A program made the translations under genes and the position numbers. Source: Telopea speciosissima (lineage: Eukaryota > Streptophyta > Magnoliopsida > Proteales > Proteaceae). Taken from it: a stretch of 64,000 nt of DNA. Shown here piece by piece: positions 19,338-29,717 of this stretch (positions are counted from its first letter, which is position 1; the number at the start of each line of letters is the position of its first letter). The stretch covers positions 58,212,593 through 58,276,592 of the forward strand of contig NC_057923.1 of the NCBI RefSeq assembly GCF_018873765.1, in the 5' to 3' direction. A model generated the notes under the pieces. It did no database searches, was not told the origin of the DNA, and worked only from the letters and a program-made list of their open reading frames with translations.

Positions 19338-21760
19338 TCAGGTGAAGTGGTGATATGACTCCTCTAAGGGCGTCGGTGATGGTCGCCCTAAGAGGCCGTT
19401 GAAGGACACCACGGACTTGACTACCATGAAATTTACCATGATGGTTACTTGTTGAGGGTGTACCCGAAGGTGACGGGTAGCTCTATGGTACCTCGATGGA
19501 GGCGGTGGCACCGAGAATCCATGGAGATAAGTGGGCTCTGGTTTGAGCTGGTCGTCCCCGAACCTGAACTGTCGATAGGGGTCCAAGGAGAGTACGTCAA
19601 CGGACGCCCCTGTGTCTATCAATACCCTGTGTACAGGTCGATTGGCTACCTCCACCTGTACTACCAGGGCATCTTCATGCGGGAAGTTTAGTCCTTCCAA
19701 GTCTTCATCTGAGAAGGAGATCACCGCCTCAGTCTTGGCTATCTTGCTGGGCTTCTCTGCCACTCCCACGAACCTGGCATGGGCTTTAGCTTTTCTGGTG
19801 GACTCTTGCCCTGGTCCTCCAAGTATGGTGAGGATGGGAGGTCCCTTGGTGCCACCAGGTTCTGTGGCATCTCTCCGCTCTTCTGGGCGGTCTCTCTCTC
19901 GATCTGTTCTTCTTTCTTCTCGTCTCGGCTCCACTCTGTCTCCGTCGCGACCTCTCTCTCCTTGGCCTGAGCGGTTGTCACGTCTCCCCTTCACATACTT
20001 GTTCAAGCTTCCTGCTTTTACCAGTTGTTCTATCTCTCTCTTCAATTGATAGCACTCCTCTGTGTCGTGCCCATTCTCTTTGTGGAAGAGACAATATTTG
20101 TTAGGGTTTCGCTTCTCTGGCGCTGCTAGCATGGGTCGTGGCCAATGGAGTAGGTCACGGTCCTGGATCTGCATGAGTATCTGGGACCTGGTGGTGTTTA
20201 GTGGTGTGAACTCAGGGGTGCTTGCCCTCTCACTTCTCTCTGGGCGGCGGTCTGTCCTCCTAGATGGGCGGTCGCTCTTCTCTTGTCGACGCTCTGTCCT
20301 CGACCTCTTACCCTCTTTATGGTCATCAGGTGCTGACCTCTTGTTGTCCTGTGGCTTGGCCTCGATTATTTTTGTTCTTGCTTGTAGTACTTCGGCCATA
20401 TTTGCAAACTCGTTGCACCGCTCCAGGAGCTCTTTCATAGTCCTGGTCTCATGACGTGCCAGGTCCTTGATCAAGTCCAGGTCCCTAATACCTCCTGCTA
20501 GGGCTGCATGCTGTGTCTGGTCATCCAAGTCTCGAACCTCCAGGGACTCCTTGGTGAACCTGGTAACGTATTCCCTGAGAGATTCCCCAGGGTTCTGTAC
20601 CACATTTAGTAGATTGACGGTGGTCTTCTTCTGCTTGACGCTGCTTTGGAAACGGGTGACGAACTGTTCACATAGCTCTGCAAACGAGCATATAGATCTC
20701 GGTCGTAGCCTGGAGAACCATGATGTGGCTGCTCCCTTAAGGGACGCAGGGAATGCCCGACAGGATACCACGTCCGACCCCCCATACAGCGTCATCATGC
20801 CATTAAAGTAGTTGATGTGGTCATTAGGGTCAGTGGTACCACTGTAGAGTTCAAAGGTGGGTAGTCGAAACCTGGAAGGTAGTGTGGCTGACATGATCTC
20901 TGCCGAGAAGGGGTGTTGTCCAGGTATAGAATGTGTCTCGCCTTTGGTTTGCTTCTTCAACCCTTCCAGCTTCTCATCCAGGTCGCGAAGTCTTTGATCG
21001 AGCTCCTCGTCCCGTGTCTGCCCCCCACGCCTGGCCGGACGTTCGCTGCGACCTCGTTCACGCTCTCTCCTGGATGTCCCCTCCTGCCTTGAGTGTTGGT
21101 GGGATGGGGAATGGTCACGCCGTGATGAATCCTGCCGTGAAGGTGAGGGGCTTTCCTCTCTGTAGGTCCGGCTTCGTCGTGGTAGGTGACTTTCTTCCAG
21201 TCGTCCGTCGAACACGGACCTCCGGACCGATCTCTGCGGGCTAGACACCCTCGCCCTGGGTGTTGGCGTCCTCCCACGTTCGACCGTGGTGAGAGGTCTC
21301 TTGTTCTCCTGGGATCTTTGGGAAGGCTCCCCCGCTGCGGAGTGGGGGTTGCCTGTCGCGCAAGTCTCTCTGATCTCGCGCCCCTGGGAGATGATCTCCT
21401 AGGGTTTGGCTCTTGTTGAGGTATGGACTCCACCCTTGCTGCTGGTGAAGTCCTCCGACGGTGAGATGTCGCACGCTGCGTCAGGTATTCTCGAAAGAGT
21501 CATTGTTCATCGAGGATCTGTCGTTGCAGGTCGTTGATCTGACCCACAGTGGCTGGAGCATTGGGGTCAGGTGTCACCTCCACCACCACATCGTTGGCCT
21601 CGTCATTGTTGGGCTCGGCGATCACGAACTGGTCATTAAGGGGGATCTCCTCCTCCAGAGGGACATGGTCCTGGTCGTTGGCTCTGCGGCGAGAGCACTC
21701 TGGGGGTGGTGTTCCATTCCTTGCTCCGTTGTTGGTGGTGGTAGTCTTTCTTCGTGCCAT
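19338..21760 (-). pseudogene. Gypsy gag-protease (stop and frameshifts)
   Basis: The natural start is probably the ATG at 21758-21760 (MARRKTTTTNNGARNG), upstream of a stop at about 21500 and frame changes through 21433-21240. From 21248 one frame of 636 codons holds an Arg/Ser-rich segment and the retrotransposon gag domain (YSGTTDPNDHINYFNGMM ... FAELCEQFVTRFQ ... NPGESLREYVTRF). After it come a CCHC-like knuckle (CLFHKENGHDTEEC) and the protease with LIDTGASVDVLS. The frame is lost near 19380, just after GLLGRP, and continues in the RT frame at 19335. Confidence 0.88.
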
Positions 21761-21826
21761 TGAATGAGTATGGAAGCGAGCTAGTAGCTGTAATGGCTAG
21801 CGTCGTTCCCACAGACGGCGCCAATC

Positions 21827-22919
21827 TGGTGCGTCAAGAAATCGTCGAGCGGTCCTGCGAGTGCCGTCACCTGCAAGTGGACCAAAGGGGTCAATCAGAG
21901 AGAACCGGTGTGGTCCCGGCCTAGGGCTCTCCGATGCCAAAGTTAGATCTCCTGGCGCAAACAGATGAATAGTGATTATTCAGTATGAGTTTAGATGTCC
22001 CCTATGGGGTTGTGTACCTTGCCTTTTGTAGTAGCATATGGCGGTGTGGAGAGTCCCAGTTTGATGGCGATTGTGCCGTTGAGTGGATAGAGACCCTAGG
22101 TGACGGGGCTCTATCTTGATTGATCATCTCCCTGCGGGGGGAGTGTCCTAGTGGTATCAAGATCCTTGGTGGATAGATACCCGCGTATGGTGATAACGTC
22201 CTTGGTGCTTGAATCCGTCTGGATGACGTGACTTCTAAGCGGTGGCCTAGAGTCCTGGTGGTGACATGAGTCTTGTAGCGATACGATCGGGTCATAGGTG
22301 AGTGGCCCCCACCTCACGTTTGTGCCCACGATGCTGCGCCTGGGTGAGAGGTCGCTCCTGGATGTGGCCGCGCCTGGGTGGTGGCCGCGCCTGGGTGAGG
22401 CCGCGCCTGAGTGGTGGCCGCGCCTGGGTGTGGCCGCGCCTGGGTGAGGCCGTGCCTGGGTGAGAGGCCGCGCCTGGGTGCAGGCCGCGCCTGGGTGTGG
22501 CCGCGCCTGGGTGCAGGCCGCGCCGCGCCTGGGTGCAGGCCGCGCCTGGGTGCAGGCCGCGCCTGGGTGTGGCCGCGCCTGGGTGCAGGCCGCGCCTGGG
22601 TGTGGCCGCGCCTGGGTGCGCCCTGGGTGTGGCCGCGCCTGGGTGTAGCCGCGCCTGGGTGCAGGCCGCGCCTGGGTGCAGGCCGCGCCTGGGTGTGGCC
22701 GCGCCTGGGTGTAGGCCGCGCCTGGGTGTGGCCGCGCCTGGGTGAGAGGCCTCCTGGGTGTGGCCACGCCTAGGTGAGGCTGCGCCCGAGTGGAGGCCAC
22801 GCCTTGGTGCTGGCCGCGCCCGGGTATTGGGACCCTGGTTCGTTTCCCTTGGTTCTGGAGCGGGTCGCCCTGTGACACGTGGCGGCCACTGATTGGCCCG
22901 ATAAATATTGGATGTATCA
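21827..22919 (-). repeat. 5' LTR of the gypsy element
   Basis: 1093 bp, TGGTGCGTCAAG ... GGATGTATCA on the + strand. It matches the 3' LTR closely outside the minisatellite at about 22347-22830, where it has more units and the longer CGCCTGGG variant. The PBS-like sequence lies at 21808-21826, immediately outside. Confidence 0.93.
22347..22830. repeat. GC-rich minisatellite in the 5' LTR
   Basis: About 30 copies of a 14-16 bp unit (GGCCGCGCCTGGGTG) with very little variation, including one compressed GCCGCGCCGCGCC junction at about 22517. Open frames here on both strands reflect the repeat and are not genes. Confidence 0.88.
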
Positions 22920-22924
22920 CACCT

Positions 22925-24490
22925 ATTTCTCTATAAGCATGAACACCACATGTTCATGTCTTGGAGTTGCAAGTGAATCAATCAAATAATGAGAATCATT
23001 CCATAAATACTAAGCAAGAGACCAAACTGTACAAAATGAGGAAGAGATGGTGGAGAATAGCTAGGAGATGGAGGTCATGGGTGAAAGCTCCCTCTATATT
23101 CCTAGCTTGTGCTAGAAGACTTCCCCTCTTCTCTCATCACATATACTAAGAGACCAACAAATTAATATGCAAATGTTGCTTTCTTCTAATATTCCCTCTC
23201 AAAACTGAAACTCATGAGCCCTTCCAACTTGCAAATCTAAAAGCTATAGAAAGAAATGGTTTGAAACTAACTCAAAACCAATGGAAGAAAATGGCAAATA
23301 TTCATCATTTGTGTGGATATAAATTAAGCAAAGTGTCTTCTCCCCTCTATAAAAAAAAACTACCTGAAATATTAAGGAACAAATTCTTCATGTCTGACAT
23401 ATGCAAATAGAGCTACAAGCCTAATCCTACGCATACTACAAAATTATTTATAAGCCAAATATCCCTATATATAATCTGTTTAAATTTGGTTCAAATATTA
23501 TACATTAGATTTACATGATTGGATGAGTGGGGTTATGGGCATCCAATCTATTGATGGGTTCCATGGTTTGGAGAGGGTGAGGGTGTTATTGGTGAAGCCT
23601 GATCTCAATCTAGAAAGTGTTGTGGTGATTTTTCGATAAGCCGTTTTACCTTCAAAACAAGCTAGAATGGTCTAAATTAAAGTCCATACATCAGCGATTT
23701 GATATGTATTTCGACATATGTTAGGTTCAGGTCCGAATCAGACCAGTGGGTCTTTTGAGGGTAGTTTTGTACTTTCTAGGTTAAGGTTTCCTTATAAAGT
23801 GTTGTTATCTCTTCGAGAGAAGTGTGAGATTGAGGGTTTGTATTTTTTCTTCAGAGTAGTTAAATCGTTCTATCGCTCGACCGTGGATGTAGCCTTCCTA
23901 CTTGAGGATGAACCACATAAAATCTTGTCTTGTGTGATTGTCTTCTCTCTCTTTATTTTTCTTTTGCAAAATCGCCGTTCTGAGCGTTGTTTTTCTAACT
24001 AAGGGTATTGTACCACTTGATTGAACAGGGTTTAACCATAATGGGACATATTTTTGTTCCCTGGCTATTTTCCGGTTGGATCATTGGTTTTAGTGAAAGA
24101 CCATGGTTAACCCAAAACCACTTTTTGGTCCAACACATCTCTGATCCTCAATTAAGTACACAATAAAGCTAAAAATGAGAAATGAAAAATGACAAAGTGA
24201 TCACCTCTTGGGAGGGAGAGCCTTAATGCCTTATATATTATATATGTATGAGGTATGCGCAGGTTAAGCTTGTCACACCACTTGCTAAAGTTAGAAGGAG
24301 GCACATGTGAAAGAAACCCCTTTGAGCTTGTTAATTGAACACTCTGTACACGTTACAAGAATTCAACAATACAAGAAATACAGTTCCCTTGTTTTAGAAA
24401 GGTAATGCTTTAAAGCATGCCTGAAATCAAAATTTTGGAAAGGGAAAGAGTTGGAAAAGGATTGAAAGTCCTAATTCAACTTTTGTGATT
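22925..24490. other. Intergenic; LTR remnant, no gene
   Basis: Mostly AT-rich. The segment from about 23719 (TGTTAGGTTCAGG) to 24000 resembles the end of a copia LTR: the words CGCTCGACCGTGGATGTAGC, ACCACATAAAATCTTG and GCAAAATCGCCGTTCTG recur in diverged form at 28040-28170. No internal region or primer site follows. Confidence 0.4.
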
Positions 24491-24495
24491 CTTGC

Positions 24496-24502
24496 TATAT
24501 AA
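24496..24502 (+). promoter_or_regulatory. TATA box of the HIPP gene
   Basis: TATATAA in the context CTTGCTATATAACC, 79 bp upstream of the ATG at 24581, is well placed for a transcription start near 24530. Confidence 0.55.
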
Positions 24503-24580
24503 CCTTCTTTTTATTCTCTTCTGCAAGCTTATATATTTATATATATGAGAACAAGTTCTTCAAACCAGCTTAGATTAACA

Positions 24581-25591
24581 ATGTTTTGGTATTGCTTCAG
24601 ACAACCAAGAATCTCCCATGCCTTATCAGTGAGTCTTGAAAACCAAAAACCATTTTGATAATCTTAGTTTTCTTCATGGGTTCATAAGCATTTCTTTTAT
24701 TTACTTCTCTATTTGACAGATTGTGGAGCTTCTTGTTCATATGGATTGTGAAGGATGTGAAAGAAGGATAAGAAAAGCAATCTCTAAGTTAGATGGCAAG
24801 TTCTCTTACTTGTGCTTCTTCCTTCTTTTCATCTACATTTATCCTATAGAACACATGCATGCACAAATTAATCTTGTGATGGTCACAATGAATCTTGAAT
24901 CTTGGGTTTGATCAATAGGGGTTTGATGTCTTGTATTTTCGTAAAATTTCTGTATACATAGGATTTCGCTATAAATTTGTAGCAAAGGTTCTTTCTCTAT
25001 AATCAATCTAAGAGAGGTGTGAGGGAGAGTGGTTGTAACCCTATTCTCCATTGATAGTGAAGCAGATTTCATCTCACCGTGGACGTAAGAACTCTTGCCA
25101 AACCACGTAAATCCTTATGTTCAATTATGTGAATGTTTGTTTGCGATTTTCATTCTTTTCTGCATTGTTTTAGATTCATATACGTTTTTCTACCCAATAC
25201 ATGTAATCCATCAACCCTTGTTTTGAACTTGAGCTTGGAATTTATATAGAGAATAATGTTGGCTACAGGAGTTGATAGGTTGGACATAGACATGGACAAG
25301 CAGAAAGTGACAGTAACCGGATATGTCGATCAGGGACGTGTTCTAAAGGCGGTGAGACGCACCGGTAGGAAGGCGGAGTTCTGGCCATATCCATATGATG
25401 GAGAATACTATCCATTGGCAGCACAATATCTAGATGAATCAAATTTCACAACATCTTATAACTATTACAGGCATGGGTTTAATGAACATATGCATGGCTA
25501 CTTCCCCAATCTTCCCTATACTCATGTTGTTGATGATCATACATTTACTCTATTTAGTGATGAGAATGTTCATGCTTGCACCATTATGTGA
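24581..25591 (+). CDS. Heavy metal-associated isoprenylated plant protein (HIPP)
   Basis: Three exons: 24581-24628, 24720-24795 and 25269-25591; 447 nt, 148 aa. Exon 1 encodes a short lead (MFWYCFRQPRISHALS). Residues about 17-80 form an HMA domain with the metal-binding CxxC loop (VHMDCEGCERRIRKAISKL) and the strand region DIDMDKQKVTVTGYVDQ. Then come AEFWPYPYDGEYYP and a Tyr/His-rich variable part (about 95-130). It ends FSDENVHACTIM, where CTIM is a CaaX box for farnesylation. HIPPs are soluble metallochaperone-like proteins that dock to membranes through the lipid. Intron 1 is GT-AG. Intron 2 uses a GC donor (GATG|GCAAGT), which is needed to keep the LDG-VDRLDID reading frame seen across the family. 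No defect is seen. Confidence 0.93.
24960..25200. repeat. LTR-like remnant in HIPP intron 2
   Basis: The words CACCGTGGACGTAAG and CCAAACCACGTAAATCC in this order match the conserved tail of copia LTRs also seen at about 23880-23940 and 28040-28090. It is too degraded to place edges. It lies inside the 473-bp GC-AG intron. Confidence 0.35.
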
Positions 25592-25847
25592 TCCTTATTC
25601 TCACAAATGATCATAATAATTTATACTATACACATTGATATTATTAATAGTAGATTCTATTGAGAACTTGTGGCCTAAGTTTTGGAGTTTTGTTGCTTTA
25701 AGTCTAGCTAAAAGGATTGCTTCTTATTGTGTTGAAGACAAGAAGACTGCCTTGGCCTCATTGTGAATTGGGATTCAGAAACAAACTCTCCTAAGTTTAA
25801 CAATGAGTCACCAATAAGATGAGAAGAGCCTCATTGTGAAAGGGTTG

Positions 25848-25892
<45 letters not shown>

Positions 25893-26100
25893 CTGTCTTT
25901 GGCTCTGTTTGATTGCAAGGAAAATAAAGAGAAGGAAAGGAAAGTGAAATCAAATCATTACAAAAGTGGAAATTTTTATGATCATTACCTCACATAATGG
26001 TGTAACTAACAAAAACATACCAAATTTGGTTATAAAGTTTTACTTTCCAATCAAATTCCTCTGATTTAAAATGTAAAATAAATTTTACATTTAAAAATAT
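25592..26100. other. Downstream of HIPP; CT microsatellite, no gene
   Basis: The HIPP 3' untranslated region with AT-rich polyadenylation context near 25605-25625, then a (CT)n run at about 25850-25889. Nothing else is seen. Confidence 0.5.
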
Positions 26101-26237
26101 GGGAGAATATTCTCTGTGCTGTAGCGCAGCCTGCGCCCAGGCACATGGGCAGCCTGTGCAAGGGGTAGGGTGTTCATTGCGCCCGCCCCCTTGTGTCTGG
26201 GCGCAGGCTGCACTGCGGCACAGAGAACAGCGCCCCT
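26101..26237. mobile_element. Foldback MITE family F1, copy 1
   Basis: The left arm (GGGAGAATATTCTCTGTGCT, then GCAGCCTGCGCCCAGGCAC) is the inverse of the right arm (GGGCGCAGGCTGCACTGC, then CACAGAGAACAGCGCCCCT). It is GC-rich, about 137 bp, and shares family and structure with 33905-34042. Confidence 0.7.
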
Positions 26238-28263
26238 AAAATTATATATACCAAATATAGCTAGTAAGAGTTTTAGGTATGTTATACAATTATGATTACA
26301 AAATTTTCTTTTCCTTTTCAATAGTGATTTCATTTCCCTTCATTTTCCTTTATTTGCAAACAAACGGCATGAATAACCCAGCCCGCAAAAACTCCTAGGC
26401 CAATTGAAAATAAAAACCCTAAGAATTCATTATAACAGGATAGACTAGGCCCAAGAGTTACTAATCAGTTGCCACTTCTTATATGATCAAGAAACTTATC
26501 CATTTAGATAGGAGCCTAAGTTACTCATGCCTGACGTAAATAGTTTCAGAAACTCATCAACTCGTTCAAATTTCTTTCAAACAATGTGGATTAGTTAACT
26601 AGTCAATTTGCGATTTAACAATTTTTTTTAAAATCCGAATATTATCTGGGATCCGGGGAAATCCATGGACTTTTTATTAAATGAAATCAAAAGAAATACA
26701 CAGGGGGAGCACATAATCCACCTTACCCCAACACAAAATCACTCGGCTCACTCCGACACCATTCACATTAAAAAACACCCCACAAACACAATTACATTTT
26801 GAAAACTGAAAGACCAGCTTTATCCTCTCGCAAAATTTGCAATTTAACTAATCTAATCAATCTTAAGTGTATTAATCACTGATAAACAGATTGAAACTAA
26901 ATGAGTTCTGAAGTCTTGGGCCTAAAAAGGGACCATATATAAGTGCAACTATCCAATAAGCTGTGCCACTTTGATCAAGAACCTCGTTCCATAGGATAGG
27001 AAGTGGCAAAGGACTAAAGCTTGAAAAGGCTTCAAGATAAGAGCATATTTGAGCTATGGTCCCTATATTTTTTTACTATGGATTTGAAGAATCTTATGCT
27101 CAGATGCTCTTATCAACTGGAATGATAGTAAGGTTTACAAATTGGAGTATGTTTTGATGGACATCAGCATCAATTTGCTGAGCCAAACTGTTTCTGGAAT
27201 TTTGGTTTTTCGAATATGATTTATATTCCTTTTGCAAATGGGTTAGGCCAACCAGGTCACCAACCAGATCAATTGGACTTGATCAGTATGTCAGAGTGAA
27301 TCTTTTAGGCCGGACTTCGAGCACCGGTGAAGGGTTCATTCACAAATCTAAGGTTATCATTACTCCCTAGCTCCCTATGTGTTAGAGGTCCAAAATGCGC
27401 TTCACTGTTCCCAAATGCCCATCCAAGTGCAATGATGGACATCGATTCTTCACCGTGGCTTAAGGAAAACTCGGTCCATGAATAAATCGGGCCAACAATT
27501 TGAAAATTCAATTACCCAACCCAGCCCAGCCAACCTAACCCAACCCAATTGACTGTGTCCAAACTTAGAGTCAGTGGCATAAAGTAACTCTCATATAAAC
27601 CTCAAAAATCTTGTCAAGCCCTCCTCCCCTTCGCTTGGGCTGGGCTTGTGCAGTACAAGATCAAAGCCCAGTTCATGTTGGGCTTGGTCTGGGCTGGGCT
27701 GGGTTTGCTTGTTGTTGGTGAAGCTTGATTTGGCCTAGAAAATGCGGTTGAGACCTTCGGAGGGCCGTTTCAGCCTCGAAACGATCTCGGAATGCCGAAA
27801 AATGGTGGGGCTCCAAGCCAACTGCTGAAGTTGTGTCGGGCTCGTCAAGATCTTCAAAATGAGTACTTTTGAGCCATGTGTTATGTTTTGGTCTGGCCCA
27901 GGTTTTTTGGTATTTTTGGGCTAGGGGCATTTGTGTACTTTCTGGAGTTAGGGTTTTCTTATATATTGTTCTTATTTCTTTGAAATAGGATCATGAGGGT
28001 TTTGTAACATTTCAGAGAAATAGTGAAACCTGTTCTACTGCTCGGCCGTGGACGTAGCTTCCATTTTGGAGGTGAACCACGTAAATCTCTGTGTTGTGCG
28101 TTGTGTGCTCTCTTTGTATTTTCGTTTTGTTTCTGCAAATCGCCATTCTGGGCGTTGCTTTCGTAACATTGCTCGCATAGACCTCTATTCAGACTGGGCT
28201 ACCTCTCCGTGCCACACAATTTGCCCAATGCCCAACCGTACATCAAACACCCCCAATAGAGGT
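26238..28263. other. Intergenic; degraded LTR tail, no gene
   Basis: No gene is seen. About 27675-28172 looks like a decayed copia LTR. It has TGTACTTTCTGGAGTTAGGG, GCTCGGCCGTGGACGTAGC and GAACCACGTAAATCTCTGTG, and ends GTAACA. The word CACCGTGGCTTAAGGAAAACT near 27460 is a diverged copy of part of the 378-bp unit at 2.8-3.6 kb. Confidence 0.4.
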
Positions 28264-28412
28264 GGATCCGGCTCCCTGGGCACGCCCAGGGGGCATTCAA
28301 GGGTTGGGCTGTACCGCACACACACACATCTTGACACACACCTAGTGATGTGTGCAGCACAGCTCAACGGCTAGATGCCCCCTGAGCGTGCTGGGCTCCC
28401 TAGAGAGGAGCT
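28264..28412. mobile_element. Foldback MITE family F3, copy 3
   Basis: It has the same plan as 8249-8394: GGATCCGGCTCCCTGGGCA with GGGTTGGGCTGTACC on the left, and GCACAGCTCAACGGCTAG with AGAGAGGAGCTC on the right. An (AC)n stretch in the middle is expanded. Confidence 0.65.
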
Positions 28413-28748
28413 CAATGCAATGGAGGTTGACCTGGTTGGGGCTAATTTATCTGCTCTGTACACCCCCATGAACAACTGTTCTTTTTATGTTTTTTTTTTT
28501 GGTTTTTTCATGAAACTTCCATAAACTTCATGTGATATATATGACCTCCATTCAGTTGAGCTACCACCTCCTCAATCACTGTTTGAACAGTCCAAGTGAA
28601 TGGTCCTCACTGAAAAAAAGGGATTTTTTTTCTTGGCTTCTCTTCAACCATCACTACATTCTCATATTGAGGAAGGTCCAAAATACCCTTTTCATTATTT
28701 TTGAAGTCTCAACCAAATATCAAATCCTATGAATTAGTGAAGAAATTC

Positions 28749-28874
28749 TCTCTTCATCGTGGGTGATGAAAAAATCCAATCCAACTTTTTAAATGTAGCA
28801 ACGTTAAAATTCTCTCCCTTGCTCACATAAGCATTTGGATCGAGTTCTCCTTCACCCACGGTGAAGAAAGATAC
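28749..28874. repeat. Imperfect inverted repeat around TTCACCGTGGGTGAA words
   Basis: CTCTCTTCATCGTGGGTGAT, followed by a short A-rich spacer and CCAATCC, faces GGATCGAGTTCTCC, TTCACCCACGGTGAAGAAAG in inverted orientation across about 60 bp. A small foldback element is likely. The same ACCGTGG-(G/C)TGAAGG theme occurs at 3150, 3527 and 27460. Confidence 0.4.
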
Positions 28875-29042
28875 CTCTTAAACCATGACATTTCATCCTT
28901 AAACTGGACTGGAGAAGGGTAGTTTGGAATTCGTACAATAGAAAACACAAGAATTAGTGATAAAACTCACCTGCTCAAAAGTCCAATCATCTGAGCGACG
29001 AAAACTTTCTCCTAAATAATTAATACAAGAAAATAAGATGTC

Positions 29043-29717
29043 AACTATAATTAGGTCTCCCAAAGACCTAATGCAAGTGACTCTAGTGCTGCAAGTATTT
29101 TTCGGAATTCCCAGGGCATTTCAACATGTAGTTTCTCTTATTACTTGGGGGATTTCAACAAACTTTTTTGCTGAGTTTTCAGCTTTCTTTATTGGAGTTC
29201 TAATGGCTAGAGAGAAAAATGTTCACCTTCTTTGGATTGAGACTGACACTAAGGCTGTGGTTACATCAATTAATAATGGCAATATCCTGTGGGAGTTTAA
29301 GTAAAAATGGTTTGACATGGCTAGTTATCTACAATCTATAACATAGAAAATGTCTCATAGTTATAGAGTGGCGAATACTGTTGCAGATCTCTTGGCCAAA
29401 AGGATTGCTGTGTTTCAGGTGTTTCATTGTTGGGCTGAGTCTCCTACGTTCGTTCGTTACGAAATCGAATGGGACCTGCAAGAAAGAAGTCGTCTCCGTT
29501 TTGTTCTGAGCTGAACCCTCTAATTTATCTTCTGGATTAGTCTATTACTTTAGATCTCCTGCTGATGGCCATGCCGAATGTGGGGTTCTAGAGTAATTTC
29601 TGAATCTCTTTTGCTCCTCTTTGCCCTGTTGGGGTTTCCTGAACTTGAAATGATTACTTTATTAATAATACATATTTTGCTCATGTTTAGCCAAAAAAAA
29701 AACTATAATTATGTCTC
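29043..29717 (+). mobile_element. 5'-truncated LINE (RNase H end) with 17-bp target duplications
   Basis: The interval 29060-29700 is bounded by direct copies AACTATAATTAGGTCTC (29043-29059) and AACTATAATTATGTCTC (29701-29717), 16 of 17 identical. It ends in a poly-A tail (29693-29700). The frame from about 29065 encodes the end of a plant LINE RNase H: AEFSAFFIGVLMAREKNVHL, LWIETDTKAVV, then after stops at about 29302 and 29344, SHSYRVANTVADLLAKR and WDLQERSRLRFVLS. Truncation at the 5' end, poly-A tail and long duplication are the signature of target-primed insertion. It is dead. Confidence 0.82.

Larger units (their letters stand above)
12614..22924 (-). mobile_element. Ty3/gypsy LTR retrotransposon, Tat/Athila type, complete but inactive
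   Basis: The element is 12619-22919 (10.3 kb) on the minus strand, flanked by the direct 5-mer CACCT at 12614-12618 and 22920-22924. The 5' LTR is 21827-22919 and the 3' LTR 12619-13669; both have TG...CA ends. Beside the 5' LTR, read on the minus strand, is a primer-binding-site-like GGCGCCGTCTGTGGG. Beside the 3' LTR is a polypurine tract (AAGAGAGTGGGGGGC, about 13671-13687). Domain order is gag, protease, RT, damaged RNase H, integrase, so it is Ty3/gypsy; no chromodomain is seen. Outside their minisatellites the LTRs show only about three substitutions over roughly 500 bp, so insertion is recent. Frameshifts, stops and two internal losses make it non-autonomous. Confidence 0.95.

Noticed and set aside
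22111..22920. 269-codon minus-strand ORF and + strand ORFs in the 5' LTR
   Set aside because: Same repeat artefact as in the 3' LTR.
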